Assembly (NCBI RefSeq): GCF_030656345.1
Contig: NZ_JAUSNR010000015.1
Location: 310,001 to 374,000, forward strand
Direction of reading: 5' to 3'
DNA from: Pseudotabrizicola sp.
Lineage (GTDB): Bacteria > Pseudomonadota > Alphaproteobacteria > Rhodobacterales > Rhodobacteraceae
DNA length: 64,000 nucleotides
The position numbers and the translations under genes were made by a program. This document shows, piece after piece, positions 28,055-36,321 of the stretch. The notes under the pieces were generated by a model. The model searched no databases. It was not told the origin of the DNA and saw only the letters and a program-made list of their open reading frames with translations. The number at the start of each line of letters is the position of its first letter. Positions within the stretch are counted from its first letter, which is position 1.

Positions 28055-29245
28055 TCAGTAGGCACGGCGTCCGGCCAGCACGGTCGCGGCCTCACCTGCC
28101 CGCACCCGCGCAAGATGATCCGCGTTCTGGATGTCCTCAAGGGTCATCACGTCAGTTTCAAGGCACATCTCCGGCATAACGCTGGCAAGGGTATCCTCGA
28201 CCACGCCCGCCATGTCCATAAAGCCGATGCCGCCATCGAGAAAGCGGTCGAGCGCGATTTCCTTGGCGGCGTTGAACACCGCCCCCGAAAGCCCGCGCGC
28301 CGCCATCACCTCACGGCACAGCCGCAGCGCGGGATAGCGGGCAAGATCGGGCGCGCGAAAGCTGAGCGTGGCAATCTGCGCAAGGTCCAGCCGCGCGATG
28401 GGCAGGCGCGCACGGTCGGGCCAGTTCAGCGCATAGCCGATGGCATGGCGCATATCGGGCGCACCCAGATGCGCCATGATGGCACCGTCCTGAAAACCAA
28501 CCATGGAATGGATCAGGGATTCGGGGTGGATGATGACCTCGATCTGGTCTGGCGCAACACCGAAAAACTCACGTGTTTCAATGACTTCCAGCGCCTTGTT
28601 AAACATGGACGCCGAATCGATGGTGATCCGCTGGCCCATGGCCCAGTTCGGATGCGCCAGCGCTTCCTTGACCGTGGCCTGCGCCAGCGCCGCCAGCGGC
28701 CAGTCGCGCAAGGCCCCGCCCGATGCGGTCAGGATGATCCGTTCGACGCAAGCAATGTCTTCGCCCACCAGCGCCTGAAAGATCGCGGAATGTTCCGAAT
28801 CCACCGGCAGAATCCGCGCGCCATGCGCCACCGCCGTCGCCATCAACAAGGGCCCCGCCGTTACCAGACTTTCCTTGTTGGCCAGCGCCAGCGTGGCCCC
28901 ATGGCGCAGGGCGCGCAGGCCCGGCACAAGGCCAGCCGCGCCGACAATCGCGCTCATCACCCAATCGGCGGGGCGGTCGGCGGCTTCGGCAATCGCAGTG
29001 TCGCCTGCCGCCGCCTGCACGCCCGATCCGGCCAGCGCCTCGCGCAATGCGGGCAGACACGCCTCATCGGCGCAGACCGCCACCTCGGCCCGCAGGGCAA
29101 TCGCCATTTCCGCCAGCCGCGCCACATTGCGAGCGCCGGTCAGGGCGACGGTGCGGAACGCCTCCGCCCCGCCTGCCCGGCAGATCAGGTCATAGGTGCT
29201 TTCCCCCACCGACCCGGTGGCACCGAAAATCGAGATGCTGCGCAC
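28055..29245 (-). CDS. dxr: 1-deoxy-D-xylulose 5-phosphate reductoisomerase
   Basis: Second step of the MEP isoprenoid pathway, converting DXP to 2-C-methyl-D-erythritol 4-phosphate with NADPH. The 396 residues begin with the Rossmann motif GATGSVGEST. The metal- and substrate-binding DSEHSAIFQ lies in the middle, followed by SGGALRDW, LAHPNWAMGQRITIDSASM and the flexible-loop region, then a helical C-terminal domain. It starts 5 bases after cdsA ends. The isoprenoid units it helps make feed UppS, encoded two genes upstream. Confidence 0.96.
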   Translation of the reverse strand: MRSISIFGATGSVGESTYDLICRAGGAEAFRTVALTGARNVARLAEMAIALRAEVAVCADEACLPALREALAGSGVQAAAGDTAIAEAADRPADWVMSAIVGAAGLVPGLRALRHGATLALANKESLVTAGPLLMATAVAHGARILPVDSEHSAIFQALVGEDIACVERIILTASGGALRDWPLAALAQATVKEALAHPNWAMGQRITIDSASMFNKALEVIETREFFGVAPDQIEVIIHPESLIHSMVGFQDGAIMAHLGAPDMRHAIGYALNWPDRARLPIARLDLAQIATLSFRAPDLARYPALRLCREVMAARGLSGAVFNAAKEIALDRFLDGGIGFMDMAGVVEDTLASVMPEMCLETDVMTLEDIQNADHLARVRAGEAATVLAGRRAY

Positions 29246-29250
29246 GCGCC

Positions 29251-30051
29251 TCAGCCCCCCAACGGCGCGGGCATCGGCAGCGAGGTGAACAGACCCAGCA
29301 GCATCACCAGCACCACCGCCCCGATCAGCGCGTCAAAACGGTCGAGAAACCCGCCATGGCCGGGAATCAGGGTCGACGAATCCTTCACCCCCGACCGCCG
29401 CTTGATCCAGCTTTCGGCAATGTCGCCCAACTGCCCGGCAAAGGCGACAAACGGGGCCAAAGCCACCGCCAGCCAGGGCGCATGGCCAGTGGCGACAAAA
29501 ATCAAAGACACCGCAACCGCGCCGACCCAGCCCGCCACGGTGCCGGACCATGTTTTCTTCGGGCTGATCGCGGGCCAGAACTTCGGCCCGCCCATGACGC
29601 GCCCGACGAAATAGCCCATCACATCCGAGGCGATGACAATCGCTACGATCCACAGGATCGCCGGCACACCGGGGCTGCGCAGCTCGATCAACCCGTAGCC
29701 CGCCACCATGATGGCAATGCCGTAAGCGGTCGCAATGCGCCGGTCACGGCGCGGCGACAGAGCCAGTGCCAGCCCCGGCAGGATCAGCAATGTGGTGGCC
29801 AGATCATCACGGAACAGCTCGGCCCCGGCCAGACAGGCGGCGGCGAACAGCCCGACCGCCAGCGGCGTGCGTTTGCGGCCCGGCGCGGTCATATTGGCCA
29901 GTTCCCAGAACATCACCCCGGTCAGCGCCACCACCAGCAGCGAAAACGGCGTGCCGCCCAGCCACAGCTCGCCTGCCCCCACAGCCAGCATGAAACCCGC
30001 GGAAATCGCCCGCTTTTTCAGATCTCCCCAGCGGGCGATGGCATCCGTCAT
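29251..30051 (-). CDS. cdsA: Phosphatidate cytidylyltransferase
   Basis: Integral membrane enzyme making CDP-diacylglycerol from phosphatidate and CTP, the branch point for all phospholipids. The 266 residues have about seven to eight hydrophobic segments. The C-terminal half contains the CTP-transferase signature: SPKKTWSGTVAGWVGA, followed by the final GDIAESWIKRRSGVKDSSTLIPGHGG with D and K/R residues for metal and phosphate binding. It overlaps the uppS stop by 4 bases (ATGA), so the two are translationally coupled. Confidence 0.95.
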   Translation of the reverse strand: MTDAIARWGDLKKRAISAGFMLAVGAGELWLGGTPFSLLVVALTGVMFWELANMTAPGRKRTPLAVGLFAAACLAGAELFRDDLATTLLILPGLALALSPRRDRRIATAYGIAIMVAGYGLIELRSPGVPAILWIVAIVIASDVMGYFVGRVMGGPKFWPAISPKKTWSGTVAGWVGAVAVSLIFVATGHAPWLAVALAPFVAFAGQLGDIAESWIKRRSGVKDSSTLIPGHGGFLDRFDALIGAVVLVMLLGLFTSLPMPAPLGG

Positions 30052-30788
30052 CCGGTGGCAACCCCGCCAAAGCGCCGCTCGCGGTTGCCAAAGCGCGACA
30101 CGATCTGCGCCAGTTCAGCGGGCGAGAAATCGGGCCACAGCGTCGGGGTAAACTCATATTCGGCATAAGCCGTCTGCCACAGCAGGTAATTCGAGGTCCG
30201 GGTCTCACCGCTGGTGCGGATCACCAGATCGGGGTCGGGCAGATCTGCCGTATCCAGCCGCGACCCGATCAGCCGGTCGGTCACCGCATCCGCCGCCAGC
30301 CGCCCTTCGGCCACGTCGCGCGCGATGCCCTGCACCACCCGGGTCAGCTCATCGCGGCCGCCGTAATTGATCGCCACAGTCAGGTTCAGCCGCGAAAACG
30401 GCGCGGTCCGCGCCTCGATCCCGTCCATCAGCTTGCGCAGTTTCGGGTTCAGCGGGGTGCGGTCGCCGATAAAGCGCATCCGCACGCCCTCAACCGCCAG
30501 CCTGTCGGCCTCACGCTCGATATAGCGCGCGAAGATCGACATCAGCCCCACCACCTCTTCGGTGGAGCGTTTCCAGTTTTCGGTGGAAAAGGCATAAATC
30601 GTCAGCCAGCGGATGCCCAGATCGGGGGCACAGCGCACGATCTCGCGCACACGTTCTGCGCCTTTGCGATGGCCGACCAGACGCGGCCAGCCGCGGCTTG
30701 TCGCCCAGCGACCATTGCCATCCATGATGATGGCGACATGTTCTGCCAGCCGGGGCAGGTTGTGATCTGCCGATATGGTGGAAGCCAA
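30048..30788 (-). CDS. uppS: Undecaprenyl diphosphate synthase
   Basis: cis-Prenyltransferase making the C55 lipid carrier for peptidoglycan and polysaccharides. The catalytic Asp is in IIMDGNGRWA, and FSTENWKRS, the FSRLNLTVAINYGGRDEL region and PDLVIRTSGETRTSNYLLWQ are all present. The start was set at the TTG at 30788 (246 residues) because an AAGGGA ribosome binding site lies 7 bases upstream and the protein then begins just before the conserved LAEHVAIIMDG. A further TTG at 30848 would add about 20 residues with no motif support. Confidence 0.92.
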   Translation of the reverse strand: MASTISADHNLPRLAEHVAIIMDGNGRWATSRGWPRLVGHRKGAERVREIVRCAPDLGIRWLTIYAFSTENWKRSTEEVVGLMSIFARYIEREADRLAVEGVRMRFIGDRTPLNPKLRKLMDGIEARTAPFSRLNLTVAINYGGRDELTRVVQGIARDVAEGRLAADAVTDRLIGSRLDTADLPDPDLVIRTSGETRTSNYLLWQTAYAEYEFTPTLWPDFSPAELAQIVSRFGNRERRFGGVATG

Positions 30789-30887
30789 ACCCCTGTCCCT
30801 TTTCCCGAAACCCGTCCGGACGACCTGTCCGGCTACCAAAACCAACAACGGCCGGTGCCAGAGGCCCCGCCCGTCAGAACTCTTGTG

Positions 30888-31451
30888 TCAGACCTGCATG
30901 ATCTCGGCCTGTTTGCCCTCAAGCGTCTGATCGACCAGCTTGATGTACTTGTCTGTCATATCCTGCACTTCGGCTTCCCAGAATTTCACGTCATCTTCCG
31001 ACAACCCGTCGCTTTTGGCCTTTTTGATCTGGTCCATCCCGTCACGGCGCAGGTTGCGCACCGCTACGCGCGCGTGTTCGGCATAGCCCGCCGCCACCTT
31101 GGTCAGTTCCTTGCGGCGCTGCTCGTTCAGCTCGGGGATCGGCAGCATGATGATGGTGCCGTTGGTCTGCGGGTTGATGCCAAGGCCCGACTCCCGGATC
31201 GCCTTTTCCACCTTGTTGACCATCGCCTTGTCCCAGACGTTGATCGTCACCATCCGGGGTTCGGGCACGTTGACGGTGCCCAGCTGGTTGACCGGGGTCA
31301 TCTGGCCATATGCATCGACCTGGATAGGCTCCAGCATAGACCCCGAGGCGCGGCCGGTGCGCAGCGATGCAAATTCGGTGCGCAGGGCGTTGATCGCGCC
31401 ATCCATGCGGCGGGTCAGATCTTCGGTATCCAGTTCAAAATCGTCAGCCAT
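30888..31451 (-). CDS. frr: Ribosome recycling factor
   Basis: Splits post-termination ribosomes together with EF-G. At 187 residues it has the usual near-tRNA-shaped two-domain layout. Domain I helices include [19 protein letters not shown] and the C-terminal half, and domain II contains [19 protein letters not shown] and [20 protein letters not shown]. It lies between pyrH and uppS in the highly conserved alphaproteobacterial order. Expression is probably driven from the promoter region upstream of pyrH. Confidence 0.97.
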   Translation of the reverse strand: MADDFELDTEDLTRRMDGAINALRTEFASLRTGRASGSMLEPIQVDAYGQMTPVNQLGTVNVPEPRMVTINVWDKAMVNKVEKAIRESGLGINPQTNGTIIMLPIPELNEQRRKELTKVAAGYAEHARVAVRNLRRDGMDQIKKAKSDGLSEDDVKFWEAEVQDMTDKYIKLVDQTLEGKQAEIMQV

Positions 31452-31568
31452 CGGTTCATTCCTTCGTCAGCGTCCGGCGACCCTTGGGTAAGCCGGGCGT
31501 TTTTTACGTTCTATAAGCCATGCCGGGCCATGGGTATAGCCCCGCCAGCGCACGCCGCGCCGCGCGTG

Positions 31569-32303
31569 TCAGTCGTGCACGATTGTGTAGGTGCCCTGCC
31601 CCGCCATGATGCCCTTGAACCCGCCGGGCTCAGAGAGCGCGAACACCACCAGCGGCATACGGTTGTCACGGCACAGGGCGATGGCCGAGGCATCCATCAC
31701 CTTGAGGTTGCGCTGCAGCACATCGTCATAAGTGATGTCGGCGTAGCGTTTGGCATCGGGGTTCAGCTTGGGGTCACTGTCATAGATGCCATCGACATTC
31801 TTGCCCATGAAGATCGCCTCGCAGGCCATTTCGGATGCGCGCAGGGCGGCGGCGGTATCGGTGGTGAAATAAGGGTTGCCGGTGCCGGCGGCGAAAATGC
31901 ACACCCGCTTTTTCTCAAGGTGGCGCACGGCGCGGCGGCGGATATAGGGCTCACAGACCTGATCCATCGGAATGGCGCTGATGACGCGGGTATACACCCC
32001 CAGCGATTCGAGGGCGGCTTGCATCGCAAGCGCGTTCATCACGGTGGCCAGCATCCCCATGTAATCGGCAGTCGTGCGCTCCATCCCTTGCGCAGAGCCT
32101 TGCAGGCCCCGGAAGATATTGCCGCCGCCGATCACCATGCAGATCTCGACCCCCAGATCATGCACCGCCTTGATCTCACGCGCGACGCGTTCCACCGTGG
32201 GTGGGTGCAGGCCATACGCCTGATCGCCCATCAGCGCCTCACCCGAGATTTTCAGCATCACACGGTCGTATTTCACGCCGCCATCAAGGCTCGCTATGGT
32301 CAT
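31569..32303 (-). CDS. pyrH: UMP kinase
   Basis: Hexameric bacterial UMP kinase of the amino acid kinase fold, phosphorylating UMP to UDP. Motifs are [13 protein letters not shown] at the N-terminus, the [10 protein letters not shown] phosphate loop, [41 protein letters not shown] and [11 protein letters not shown]. The start at 32303 (244 residues) has a GGGGAA ribosome binding site; a further ATG at 32330 is less likely. It is the first gene of the long minus-strand envelope block within this window, divergent from miaA. The usual rpsB-tsf partners are not adjacent. Confidence 0.96.
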   Translation of the reverse strand: MTIASLDGGVKYDRVMLKISGEALMGDQAYGLHPPTVERVAREIKAVHDLGVEICMVIGGGNIFRGLQGSAQGMERTTADYMGMLATVMNALAMQAALESLGVYTRVISAIPMDQVCEPYIRRRAVRHLEKKRVCIFAAGTGNPYFTTDTAAALRASEMACEAIFMGKNVDGIYDSDPKLNPDAKRYADITYDDVLQRNLKVMDASAIALCRDNRMPLVVFALSEPGGFKGIMAGQGTYTIVHD

Positions 32304-32403
32304 GGGTGTTCCCCGTGGTTCGTTTTGCAATTGGACTGCGGCGCAAACTGTCGCAAAACGGGGGCGGGTTCAACCTGTGACTGCCCAGGCAGCGGGGGTT
32401 TCA

Positions 32404-32443
32404 CACCCGTCGTCAGTGGGCCTGAACCAATGGCGCACCAATG
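32404..32443. promoter_or_regulatory. Inverted and direct repeats between pyrH and miaA
   Basis: In the divergent spacer, GTCGTCA (about 32409-32415) is matched by the inverted TGACGAC (about 32441-32447). Between them ACCAATG occurs twice, at 32426-32432 and 32437-32443, exactly 11 bases apart, one helical turn. This geometry suggests a protein-binding site controlling pyrH, miaA or both. It is inferred only from symmetry. Confidence 0.3.
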
Positions 32444-32480
32444 ACGACCCCCGTGGGATATTTAAGGACTGAAAATGAGG
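32444..32480 (+). repeat. Intergenic repeat element, copy g, forming the miaA leader
   Basis: GGGATATTTAAGGACTGAAA lies immediately before the miaA ATG (32475). On the other strand it ends AAATATCC like the other copies of the family. The AAGGA inside it (32464-32468) is 6 bases from the ATG, so the element itself supplies the ribosome binding site of miaA. Confidence 0.5.
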
Positions 32481-33338
32481 CTGGCCCAGATTTCCCGCGA
32501 GGCACCTGTCCTGATCGCCGGACCGACGGCCAGCGGCAAGTCGGGGCTGGCGATGGACCTGGCGGCGCGCGACGGGCGGGTGATCGTGAATGCCGATGCC
32601 TTGCAGGTCTATGGCTGCTGGCGGCTGCTGACCGCGCGGCCATCAGTGGCGGATGAGGCAGCGCTGCCACATGCGCTGTATGGTCATGTCGGGCGCGATC
32701 AGCCCTATTCGGTCGGTCACTGGCTGCGCGAGGTGGCGGGCGTGCTGGACCGGCCGGTGGTGATTGTCGGCGGCACCGGCCTGTATTTTCTGGCGCTGAC
32801 CGAAGGGCTGGCCGAAGTGCCCGCCATTCCGCGTGAGGTGCGGGCCGAGGGGGATGCGCTGCGCGAGGCCGATCTGGCCGCGATGGTGGCTGCGCTCGAT
32901 GTGCAGACGGCGGCGCGCATCGATCTGGCCAATCCTGCTCGGGTACAGCGCGCATGGGAGGTGTGGCGCGCCACTGGCCGGGGGCTGGCCGACTGGCAGG
33001 CCGACACGCCCGCCCCGCTGATCCCGTTGAACCGGGCCGAGGCGCTGGTGCTGCGTCCGCGCGTGGAATGGCTGAATGACCGGATCGACCGGCGATTCGA
33101 TCAGATGATGGCGCAGGGTGCTTTGGACGAGGCTCGGGCCGAACTGCCGTTCTGGCAACCGCAACGCCCTTCCGCCCGGGCCATCGGTGCGCCGGAACTG
33201 ATCGCACATCTGCGCGGGCAGATGCCGCTGGAGGCGGCTATGGATGCGGCCAAGCTGGCCAGCCGCCAATATGCCAAACGCCAGCGGACATGGCTGCGCA
33301 ACCGGATGCGCGATTGGCGGGCGATTGTGCCGGGCTAA
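32475..33338 (+). CDS. miaA: tRNA dimethylallyltransferase
   Basis: Adds a dimethylallyl group to N6 of adenosine 37 in tRNAs reading codons that start with U. The 287 residues contain the P-loop GPTASGKS (16-23), the tRNA- and base-recognition segment [44 protein letters not shown], and the C-terminal [15 protein letters not shown]. The protein is slightly shorter than E. coli MiaA (about 316), as is common in alphaproteobacteria. Its substrate, dimethylallyl diphosphate, comes from the pathway containing Dxr, encoded in the divergent cluster. Confidence 0.95.
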   Translation: MRLAQISREAPVLIAGPTASGKSGLAMDLAARDGRVIVNADALQVYGCWRLLTARPSVADEAALPHALYGHVGRDQPYSVGHWLREVAGVLDRPVVIVGGTGLYFLALTEGLAEVPAIPREVRAEGDALREADLAAMVAALDVQTAARIDLANPARVQRAWEVWRATGRGLADWQADTPAPLIPLNRAEALVLRPRVEWLNDRIDRRFDQMMAQGALDEARAELPFWQPQRPSARAIGAPELIAHLRGQMPLEAAMDAAKLASRQYAKRQRTWLRNRMRDWRAIVPG

Positions 33339-33380
33339 AGCCTCTGCCAGCATCGGCAGAATACTGCCGGGCGCGGCAAG

Positions 33381-33413
33381 TTATCCACAGGCGGGGCTTT
33401 GTTCTGTGGACAA
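33381..33413. promoter_or_regulatory. Inverted pair of DnaA-box-like sequences
   Basis: TTATCCACA (33381-33389) is an exact match to the strong DnaA-box consensus. TGTGGACAA (33405-33413) is the reverse complement of TTGTCCACA, another good match. They face each other across 15 bases, forming a 10-base inverted repeat with one mismatch. The site lies between the miaA stop and the AraC-type gene, about 75 bases before its ATG. It could be a DnaA-responsive regulatory or titration site. Confidence 0.5.
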
Positions 33414-33486
33414 GGTCATAATTCTGCTTGGGTTGGGTGCCATGCCCTGTTTATCTGTCCCCAGTCAAAAAAATGAGCAGGACGCC

Positions 33487-34320
33487 ATGAACGATCACCC
33501 TGCCCCGCATGCCCTTTTCGCCCCGGGCGCAGAAACGGCCCTGTCGCAGCTGCGTGTTACGGCGATTCCGCGCCTCGCATCCGGTGGGCGCTGGCGGGTG
33601 GAGGCGATGCGCGCCATTTCCGAGCCGATGCTGCTGTGGTTCACCAAAGGTCAGGGCCGCATCACCATTGCCGGGGTTACCCGTGGCTATACCGCCCATA
33701 ATGCCGTCTTCATCCCGCCCGGTGTGATGCACGGCTTTGAGGTCGGGCCGCAGGTCTTTGGCACGGCTGTGTTTTTCGGCCGCGACAGTGGCGTCACCCT
33801 GCCCGAGACGGCGCAGCATCTGCGCATCCGCGAGGTACATGCCCAGCAGGAAATCAACGTCATCCTTGATTCGCTGCAACGCGAGATGGACAGCGATATC
33901 CCCGCCCATGACCGGGCCACCCGGCATTATCTGGGCCTCTTGGGCGTCTGGCTGGAACGGCAGGCGGTCAAGGCCGCGCCCGAAACCCCCAAACCCGATG
34001 CCGCCCGCCGTCTGGTGGCGCGCTATACCACGCTGATGGAGCGTGATTTCCGCACCGGGGCCGGGGTGGGTGACTTTGCCGCCGCCCTTGGCGTCACCCC
34101 TACCCATCTGACCCGCTGTTGCCGCATCGCCTGCGGCAGATCTGCCATTGAGGTGTTGCAGGACCGCCGCATTTTTGAAGCGCGCCGCATGCTGGCCGAA
34201 ACCCGGATGCCCGTGGCACGGATCGGCGAGGCGCTTGGCTTTACCTCTCCGGCGTATTTCACCCGGTCGTTCCAGCACCTGACCGGGCGTTCACCCACCG
34301 CCTTCCGGCGTGAGGTCTGA
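33487..34320 (+). CDS. AraC-family transcriptional regulator
   Basis: 277-residue one-component regulator. The N-terminal half (about 20-130) is a cupin-like sensor domain: FTKGQGRITIAG and NAVFIPPGVMHGFEVG are typical of AraC ligand pockets. The C-terminal 100 residues carry two helix-turn-helix units: VGDFAAALGVTPTHLTRCCR, and ARIGEALGFTSPAYFTRSFQ followed by TGRSPTAFRRE. The start at 33487 has a CAGGA ribosome binding site; the long upstream frame overlaps miaA and is a shadow. It immediately precedes the ABC transporter operon on the same strand and is its most likely regulator. The effector is unknown. Confidence 0.9.
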   Translation: MNDHPAPHALFAPGAETALSQLRVTAIPRLASGGRWRVEAMRAISEPMLLWFTKGQGRITIAGVTRGYTAHNAVFIPPGVMHGFEVGPQVFGTAVFFGRDSGVTLPETAQHLRIREVHAQQEINVILDSLQREMDSDIPAHDRATRHYLGLLGVWLERQAVKAAPETPKPDAARRLVARYTTLMERDFRTGAGVGDFAAALGVTPTHLTRCCRIACGRSAIEVLQDRRIFEARRMLAETRMPVARIGEALGFTSPAYFTRSFQHLTGRSPTAFRREV

Positions 34321-34356
34321 GGCCAAAGCTCTGAATCCCGAAGCGAATTTGGCAGG

Positions 34357-34457
34357 CCGATGCGATTAATTTCGCGTCGGCGGTCGACATCATGTCGTAT
34401 TTACGGCACAAAGAGGCGACTTCGGGCGTTGACGCCTGACGCAAAGTATTGCGCAAT
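34357..34457 (+). promoter_or_regulatory. Cluster of palindromes upstream of the ABC operon
   Basis: Four inverted repeats occur within 101 bases: CCGATGCGA-TTAATT-TCGCGTCGG (34357-34380, one mismatch), CGACAT-C-ATGTCG (34385-34397), GGCGT-TG-ACGCC (34425-34436) and ATTGCGCAAT (34448-34457). A TATAAA hexamer at 34544-34549 could be the minus-10 of the operon promoter, but no good minus-35 lies at the right distance, which would fit an activator-dependent promoter. The spacer between the AraC gene and the binding-protein gene (34321-34582) holds no coding sequence. Confidence 0.4.
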
Positions 34458-34582
34458 GGGGCCAATGTCCCGGCGCAGTTGTGCCTGTGCCGGGCAACAA
34501 CAGACTGGTCACTGCCCCACCGGGGCTTAGTCCGGCGCTACCCTATAAAACCAACAAGATGGCCCCGCCATCAGGGAGACAT

Positions 34583-36217
34583 ATGATGACGATCAAGACC
34601 GAGATGCTGCATCCGGCCGCGACCATGCTTGCCAGCGACGTGCGCGCAGGCAAGCTCAGCCGCCGTGAATTCCTGAGCCGCGCCACCGCGCTGGGCCTCA
34701 CCGCCCCGGCTGCCTATGCCCTGCTGGGGCTTGATGCCCCGGCACAGGCGCAGGCCGCTGCCACCGGCGGCACCCTGCGTGTCGGGATGGAGGTAAAGGC
34801 CCAGAAAGACCCGCGCACCGCCGACTGGCCGCATATCGCCAACATCTATCGCGGCTGGCTGGAATATCTGGTGCAATACAACCCCGATGGCACCTTTGAA
34901 GGCCGCCTGCTGGAAAGCTGGGAGGCGAACGAAGACGCCACCCAATACACGCTGAACGTCCGCCCCGGTGTCACCTGGAACAATGGCGAGGCGTTTACCG
35001 CCGATGACGTGGTGCGCATGTTCGAGCGGTGGACCGATGCATCGGTCGAGGGCAATGCCATGGCCTCGCGCTTCCTCGGGCTGGTCGATGACACCACAAA
35101 AGCGCTGCGCGACGGTGCGGTGGTCAAGATCGATGACCTGACCGTGCAGCTGGTGATGTCGATGTCGGATGTGGCCGTGATTGCCAACCTGTCCGACTAT
35201 CCGGCGGCTGTGGTGCATTCGTCCTATGTCGATGGCTCTGACCCCTCGGCCAATCCGATCGGCACCGGCCCTTACCTGCCGCGCGAAGTCTCTGTCGGCC
35301 AGCGCGCCATTCTGGCCCGCAATGAAGGCCACAGCTGGTGGGGCGGCACCGTGCCGCTTGATGAGATCCACTACATCGACTTCGGCACCGACCCCGCCGC
35401 CATGGTGGCGCTTGCCGGTTCCGACGAGATCGACTGCAACTACGAATCCACCGGCGAATTCATCGACGTGCTCGATGGTCTGGGCTGGAACAAGCTGGAA
35501 GCCGTCACCGCATCCACCATTGTGATGCGGATGAACTCGGCAAACGGCGATCTGTACAAGGAGAAGTCGGTACGTCAGGCGATCCAGAAAGCCGTCGATC
35601 CGGCGGTCATTCTGGAACTGGGCTACAACGGCCTTGGCACCACGGCAGAAAACCACCACGCCTGCCCGGTCCACCCGGAATATGCCGAAATTCCGGCACA
35701 GACCATCGATCCGGCCGGCCTGCGCCCGGCGCTGGAAGCCGCTGGCATGGCTGACACCGAATTCGAGCTGATCTCGCTCGATGATGGCTGGGAAGCCGCC
35801 TCGACCGATGCGGTGGCCGCACAGCTGCGCGACGCCGGTGCCAATATCAAGCGCACGGTGATGCCGGGGTCAACCTTCTGGAACGACTGGCAGAAGTACC
35901 CGTTTTCGTCGACCACATGGAACCACCGCCCGCTGGCGGTGCAGAACATGGCGCTGGCCTATACCTCTACCGGCTCGTGGAACGAGACCGGCATGGCCGT
36001 GCCAGAGTTCGACGCCGCCATGACGCAGGCCCTGTCGCTGGCCGATGCCGATGCCCGGCGTGAAGTGATGGTGACGCTGCAGACCATCCTGCAGGACGAA
36101 GGCTATATCATCCAGCCGTTCTGGCGCTCGCTCTACCGCCATGCCCGCGCGGGGGTGAACATCGACATGCACCCGTCGTTCGAGCATCACCATTACAAGT
36201 GGTCGCTGGACGCCTGA
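34583..36217 (+). CDS. ABC transporter substrate-binding protein, peptide/nickel type, Tat-exported
   Basis: Family 5 periplasmic binding protein of 544 residues. A twin-arginine signal, SRREFLSRATALGLTAPAA, is followed by a cleavage region near AQAQAA, so it is probably exported folded. The mature part shows family 5 landmarks: ESWEANEDATQYTLNVRPGVTWNNGEAFTADDV at the front, GTGPYLPRE in the middle, and a C-terminal closing segment. The start at 34583 has an AGGGAGA ribosome binding site. It heads an operon with two permeases and a fused ATPase. Peptides are the default guess; opines, sugars or other ligands are possible. Confidence 0.9.
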   Translation: MMTIKTEMLHPAATMLASDVRAGKLSRREFLSRATALGLTAPAAYALLGLDAPAQAQAAATGGTLRVGMEVKAQKDPRTADWPHIANIYRGWLEYLVQYNPDGTFEGRLLESWEANEDATQYTLNVRPGVTWNNGEAFTADDVVRMFERWTDASVEGNAMASRFLGLVDDTTKALRDGAVVKIDDLTVQLVMSMSDVAVIANLSDYPAAVVHSSYVDGSDPSANPIGTGPYLPREVSVGQRAILARNEGHSWWGGTVPLDEIHYIDFGTDPAAMVALAGSDEIDCNYESTGEFIDVLDGLGWNKLEAVTASTIVMRMNSANGDLYKEKSVRQAIQKAVDPAVILELGYNGLGTTAENHHACPVHPEYAEIPAQTIDPAGLRPALEAAGMADTEFELISLDDGWEAASTDAVAAQLRDAGANIKRTVMPGSTFWNDWQKYPFSSTTWNHRPLAVQNMALAYTSTGSWNETGMAVPEFDAAMTQALSLADADARREVMVTLQTILQDEGYIIQPFWRSLYRHARAGVNIDMHPSFEHHHYKWSLDA

Positions 36218-36321
36218 TCCGTACCAAAGGGACTGCGGCACAAGTGCCGCGGTCCGCCTTCTGCTCAAGCCACTCCTTTCGCCGCCGCCCTGCGCCGCCC
36301 CCCGCAAGGAAGGATAAAGCC

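Noticed and set aside
30669..32444. 591-residue open frame on the plus strand
   Set aside because: It runs antisense across pyrH, frr and part of uppS, all of which have clear motifs and correct lengths.
33381..33413. Chromosomal replication origin
   Set aside because: Only two DnaA-like boxes, no AT-rich unwinding region and no origin-type neighbours (dnaA, dnaN, hemE, parAB).
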